Of a stretch of DNA of 64,000 nucleotides, positions 60,339 through 64,000 are shown piece by piece. Position 1 is the stretch's first letter; each line of letters opens with the position of its first letter. Under the pieces are notes generated by a model. The model made no database searches. It was given only the letters and a program-made list of their open reading frames with translations, and was not told where the DNA came from. Made by a program: the position numbers and the translations under genes. The stretch is from Bacteroidota bacterium (lineage in GTDB: Bacteria > Bacteroidota > Bacteroidia > Bacteroidales > Tenuifilaceae): positions 1 through 64,000 of the forward strand of contig JAKQKB010000075.1 of NCBI GenBank assembly GCA_029560875.1, read 5' to 3'.

Positions 60339-61682
60339 CTACTTAATACTATTAATAATCTCCTTAGCCTTGCTTACCTTCTCGTCCAACATTGCAGTTG
60401 TTTTTGCCTCGGCAATAAAACGCAGGTAGGGTTCTGTGTTCGAAGGGCGAATGTTGAACCACCAATCGGGGAACTCAACACGGTAACCATCAAAATCGTA
60501 CGAAGCGGTTGGCTTTTCGCTATTGATAAAGAAATCGCGAACGGCATCCATAGCCTCACGTTTCTTCTCAATCTTGAAGTTGATTTCACCAGAATTGGCG
60601 TAGGTCTCAATCTTATCGATAATTTGCGATAGCGATTTTCCTTGAGCCTTCATCTTGCTCACCACATTCAGGATAAGAATACAGGCCAACATACCAGAAT
60701 CAGAATAGAAGAAATCGCGGAAATAGTAGTGACCAGCAAGTTCACCACCGTAAATTCCATCAATCTCGCGAAGTTTCTTGGCTGCAAAAGCACGTCCCAC
60801 TCTCCAAGTATGCATATTTGCACCCATTGGTGTTAGATACTCGCCAACAGCCTTTGATGTTCTAATATCCTGTAATACATTACCTTTCAATCCTTTTTCC
60901 TCAAGGAAGTAATGACCCAAAAGACCAATCATAAGGTCGGGAGATATAAAGCGGGCATTCTCATCCACAAACATAACACGGTCGCCATCGCCATCGAAAA
61001 TGATACCCAAATCGCACTTATGCTTGCGAACAAGATTCTGCAAATCAACAACGTTTTCTGGAACTAATGGATTTGCCTCATGATTTGGGAATGTACCATC
61101 CAACTCATCGTATAGGTAAACGGGAGTATGACCAAGAATATCTTTGATAATTAGCGCAGCCATACCATTAGAACAGTCTATACCAACTGACAAATTGGAG
61201 TAATCGCGCTTGAATCCATTAAGGAAGGCAATGTACTCCTGCTTTATATTGTGCTCAACAATTTTCCCTTTCTTAGCAACAGGAACAACGGGTGTGGTTT
61301 TAACCTTCTCCTCAATAAACTTAAGGCCGGTATCGTAACCAACAGGCTCAGCATTCTCGCGCGACACCTTCATTCCATTGTATTCACGAGGATTGTGCGA
61401 AGCAGTAATTTGAACCGAAGCGTTGAAATTTCCTTTTGCTGTTGCGTAGTAAACCATTGGAGTGGTTGATAAACCAAGGTTATACACATCGGCGCCAGCA
61501 TCGGTAATACCACGGGTTAAGTTCTCGTAAATCTCATCGGACGATTCACGTGCATCTCTACCAACTAAAACCTTATCGGTTTTAAGTAATTCAACCAAAA
61601 AGAAACCAATTTTATAAGCATCGTCCTTGTTAAAGTCCTTATTGTAAATCCCCCGAATGTCGTACGCGTGAAATGCTCCCAT
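60339..61682 (-). CDS. Phosphomannomutase/phosphoglucomutase
   Basis: A 447-aa cytoplasmic enzyme that interconverts hexose 1- and 6-phosphates for envelope sugar synthesis. Four-domain alpha-D-phosphohexomutase: phosphoserine loop TASHNPREYNG (about 93-103), metal loop DGDGDRVMF, sugar-binding GGELAGHYYF, and phosphate-binding RPSNTEPYLRF. Length is typical of PMM/PGM (AlgC-type). Single gene with a likely promoter box TATTTTTG at 61723-61730 and a strong terminator. Confidence 0.93.
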   Translation of the reverse strand: MGAFHAYDIRGIYNKDFNKDDAYKIGFFLVELLKTDKVLVGRDARESSDEIYENLTRGITDAGADVYNLGLSTTPMVYYATAKGNFNASVQITASHNPREYNGMKVSRENAEPVGYDTGLKFIEEKVKTTPVVPVAKKGKIVEHNIKQEYIAFLNGFKRDYSNLSVGIDCSNGMAALIIKDILGHTPVYLYDELDGTFPNHEANPLVPENVVDLQNLVRKHKCDLGIIFDGDGDRVMFVDENARFISPDLMIGLLGHYFLEEKGLKGNVLQDIRTSKAVGEYLTPMGANMHTWRVGRAFAAKKLREIDGIYGGELAGHYYFRDFFYSDSGMLACILILNVVSKMKAQGKSLSQIIDKIETYANSGEINFKIEKKREAMDAVRDFFINSEKPTASYDFDGYRVEFPDWWFNIRPSNTEPYLRFIAEAKTTAMLDEKVSKAKEIINSIK

Positions 61683-61722
61683 ATTTTTTCGAATTAATAG
61701 TTACACAATATTCAATTGGCCT

Positions 61723-61730
61723 CAAAAATA
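61723..61730 (-). promoter_or_regulatory. Possible -7 box of the phosphohexomutase gene
   Basis: On the minus strand TATTTTTG, 41 nt before the start codon; no TTTG at the ideal distance. Confidence 0.35.
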
Positions 61731-61795
61731 TAATTTTTTGCTAAGAAAATAAAAAAATATAGTACAACTAGTTTAAATCTTCACCAATTCAAAAA

Positions 61796-64000
61796 CTATT
61801 CAACCTCAACCAGCGCTCCATTATCAACATACCAGATATATCCTTTCACATCAGCATAATTCATTCCTTTGATTAGCTGCATATAGTTCTGAACCTGCTT
61901 TTGATGCTTGGGTAGCTGCTCTCCAAATTTGTAATCAACCACAATTGCTTGGTTATCGCGTATCATTATTCTGTCGGGTCGATAAATTGCAGCACCTTTG
62001 GTTAGGATTTCGCTTTCAGTTTTCACTGTCCAACTGCCCGAAAACCAATCCGAAAAGGGTTGGTTTTCCAGAACTTTGCTCACGTTTTGCCGCAACAGCT
62101 CAACCTGCGATTCCGTTATAACACCCTCGTTTTTAATCGAGTAAAGCGCATTCTCAACATCATCTGTAGTGATAATCATTGAGAAGAGTCTATGCATCAG
62201 TTTTCCATGCTCAATGCCTGCTACAATTTTTGATTCCTCCTCCTTGAAAAACTCCGATGCTTCTAACTGCTGAGCAATTTTCAGCGGTTTTGTGCTAACC
62301 GAATAGCTTTCCAGAATCCAAACCTCCTCATCGTCATCTTTTTTCTTCTTTTCTGCTTTGGTTTGAGGTGTTCCAAATGAGTACTCCTTTACAGCAATTG
62401 GGTTTTCATAATCTTCAATTTCACTCTCTACCTCTTTAGCATTAAGATGTGCAAGCGGTGACAGGATGATATCGGAGGTGTTTTTTGCATCATCATTTAC
62501 TTTAAGGGTGCTAACAAACACGTAGAGTTCGTCCTCAGGGCGAGTAAATGCAACGTATAGCATATTTATGCTATCAACCATTGTTTGCACCTTTTCCTCA
62601 AGGAAAACTCCCTTAAAATCGCTCTCGCCAAGATGCTTTACGTAGGAAATTGGGTATAAAGGATATTTGGAGTAGGGCTCTTTTTCTGCATTTAACCATA
62701 ACAATTTCTTCGAATCCAACTTAAAGATATCGATACTAGCATAAGGAACAATAACTATCGGAAACTGCAATCCTTTCGATTTGTGAATTGTCATAATATT
62801 GATTGCATCGCCACTCTCGGGCATTGTAAGTGCAAGGCTTCCCTTTTTTTCCTCCCACCATTCCACAAAGTATGGCAATGATGCTGCTCCAATCCTCGAT
62901 ATCTCAATAATCTGTTCGTGTAACACTGCCAGGTACGGTAGTTCCTTTGTTATGCCTTGCAGGTTATAACGCTGAAGAATTGACTCGAACATCGAAACTA
63001 ATGGCAAATTTCGCAAACCACTTAACCATTGCTTCTCAGCATCAACATCAAAATTTAAGAATGTGTACTCCCAATCGATGCCTTGCTCTGCAATTACCAT
63101 TACCTCCTTTGATAGTATTGCAGCCGAAAGTGTATCGGTTGAATTAAGAATCAGCCTCATTGCAGCAACGCAAAGTTGCACTGCGTGCGAGGCACTTAAC
63201 TGCAATGCATCCTGGCTTACCACGTTGAAAAGGTGAGCCTTTTCGGGATATTTATGTTTAAGCGATAGAAGAATATCGGCAATCCGCTTTCCCTCGCTCT
63301 TTTTGCGAACTAGAATTGCAATATCGCCAATACTGTAACCCCGATTAACCAAATCGGGAATCAACTTCTCGAACTTTTGAAGCAAAAGCTCGTCCTCAAC
63401 ATCATCCTTATTGGTTGAATAGTGCGTAATTTCAACAAAACCTGAAGTTTTATCGGAATACTTGCATTCCTGCGTAGGATTCTCGTACGCTTTCGACACT
63501 AGCGCAAGCAACTCGTCCGATATATCATCGCCACAAAGATTCTTGGTCCAATCAATCAGGAATTGTGAAGTTTTCGTAAAGAAATTATTGTTGAACTCAA
63601 CAATTTGGTATAGGCTTCGGTGATTCTTTGTGAGGTTCCGGGCATCAACCGAGAAATCGTTCTCAATTTGGTTGGCAAGAATACGCCAATCACTATTTCG
63701 CCAACGGTAAATGGCCTGCTTAACATCGCCCACCACCATACTGAACTCGTTCTGCGCCAGACTATTCCCAATAAGCGGTTTAAAGTTGTGCCACTGAATT
63801 ACCGATGTATCCTGAAACTCATCGAGCATAAAGCAATCGTAGCGTGTACCTATCTTCTCGTACACAAAGGGAGCATCGTTTCCTTTTATAAATTCGCGAA
63901 GCAATGGGCCACTATCGGCCAGAATCATTGCATTCTCCTCTGCCAAAATCTCCTTAACCTTATCGCGGATATCGTTGAAAACAGTTAATGTGTCCAAATT
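61796..64000 (-). CDS. UvrD/RecB-like helicase-nuclease (AddA-type), 5' part outside the window
   Basis: The C-terminal 735 codons of a large recombination enzyme that unwinds and trims broken DNA ends. Seen: helicase motif II (FMLDEFQDTS), motif III-like VVGDVKQAIYRWRNSD, motif V (IMTIHKSKGLQFPIVIVPYA) and motif VI (NMLYVAFTRPEDELYVF). A PD-(D/E)XK nuclease domain follows with GIEHGKLMHRLF, YRPDRIMI and VVDYKFG. The layout fits AddA or RecB-type proteins. The Walker A part lies off the right edge; no start codon is present, and the frame is open to the last base. Confidence 0.9.
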   Translation of the reverse strand, partial: NLDTLTVFNDIRDKVKEILAEENAMILADSGPLLREFIKGNDAPFVYEKIGTRYDCFMLDEFQDTSVIQWHNFKPLIGNSLAQNEFSMVVGDVKQAIYRWRNSDWRILANQIENDFSVDARNLTKNHRSLYQIVEFNNNFFTKTSQFLIDWTKNLCGDDISDELLALVSKAYENPTQECKYSDKTSGFVEITHYSTNKDDVEDELLLQKFEKLIPDLVNRGYSIGDIAILVRKKSEGKRIADILLSLKHKYPEKAHLFNVVSQDALQLSASHAVQLCVAAMRLILNSTDTLSAAILSKEVMVIAEQGIDWEYTFLNFDVDAEKQWLSGLRNLPLVSMFESILQRYNLQGITKELPYLAVLHEQIIEISRIGAASLPYFVEWWEEKKGSLALTMPESGDAINIMTIHKSKGLQFPIVIVPYASIDIFKLDSKKLLWLNAEKEPYSKYPLYPISYVKHLGESDFKGVFLEEKVQTMVDSINMLYVAFTRPEDELYVFVSTLKVNDDAKNTSDIILSPLAHLNAKEVESEIEDYENPIAVKEYSFGTPQTKAEKKKKDDDEEVWILESYSVSTKPLKIAQQLEASEFFKEEESKIVAGIEHGKLMHRLFSMIITTDDVENALYSIKNEGVITESQVELLRQNVSKVLENQPFSDWFSGSWTVKTESEILTKGAAIYRPDRIMIRDNQAIVVDYKFGEQLPKHQKQVQNYMQLIKGMNYADVKGYIWYVDNGALVEVE

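Overview
The window looks like a Bacteroidetes chromosome, most likely Bacteroidales or Marinilabiliales. The evidence is AT-rich intergenic DNA, promoters of the Bacteroidetes form (TTTG about 19 nt before TAnnTTTG), many lipoproteins with a Cys lipobox, a TonB-dependent receptor with a carboxypeptidase-like N-terminal domain, a fused FeoA-FeoB, and DUF5687 and DUF3127 proteins. It is mainly housekeeping chromosome with a few accessory spots. I see no CRISPR array, rRNA, prophage or integrase. There is one tRNA (Pro, GGG).

Layout. 1-138: end of an IS3/IS150-like insertion sequence, cut by the window edge. 0.16-1.45 kb: trxB and tRNA-Pro. 1.6-2.8 kb: two small unknown membrane proteins. 3.0-5.0 kb: a translationally coupled operon of alpha/beta hydrolase (broken by an in-frame TAG), ECF sigma factor and membrane protein. 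5.1-6.3 kb: a low-GC lipoprotein gene followed by a large imperfect palindrome (attC-like) and bracketed by identical 21-bp direct repeats. 6.3-9.6 kb: nth, an RlmL-type methyltransferase, a flavoprotein. 9.9-16.5 kb: a complete mrpABCDEFG cation/proton antiporter operon; MrpG carries an extra TPR-like domain, and a repeat element splits mrpC from mrpD. 16.8-19.8 kb: ftsE-like ATPase and a FemAB-like plus polysaccharide deacetylase pair. 20.0-24.5 kb: mutS2, Sua5/TsaC, rubrerythrin. 24.6-28.4 kb: porin, feoAB and a tiny Cys-rich FeoB-associated protein in one iron-uptake operon. 28.6-29.6 kb: a RhuM-Fic protein. 29.9-35.5 kb: two thioredoxin-fold proteins, a prolyl oligopeptidase family protease, Tex. 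35.8-42.8 kb: FKBP isomerase, DUF3127, MscS channel, nucleoside deaminase, patatin, RlmB, ABC-F. 43.0-52.8 kb: SpoIIE-type phosphatase, unknown proteins, Dcp peptidase, DUF364, HEAT-like protein plus TlyA, sulfatase/LTA-synthase-like enzyme. 52.9-57.0 kb: TonB-dependent receptor, lipoprotein, TIGR01777 epimerase. 57.0-60.2 kb: ABC exporter and Ser/Thr kinase operon. 60.3-64.0 kb: phosphohexomutase and the 3' part of an AddA/RecB-like helicase-nuclease.

The most unusual items are: a three-copy, about 190-235 bp dispersed element made of nested inverted repeats, with one base-pair swap that keeps a stem intact; the cassette-like lipoprotein segment; the nonsense codon that removes the catalytic His of the hydrolase while leaving stop/start coupling to the sigma factor; the MrpG-TPR fusion; and a 12-bp perfect palindrome inside the rhuM-fic coding region. 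Functions are inferred from motifs read by eye; no database search was run.
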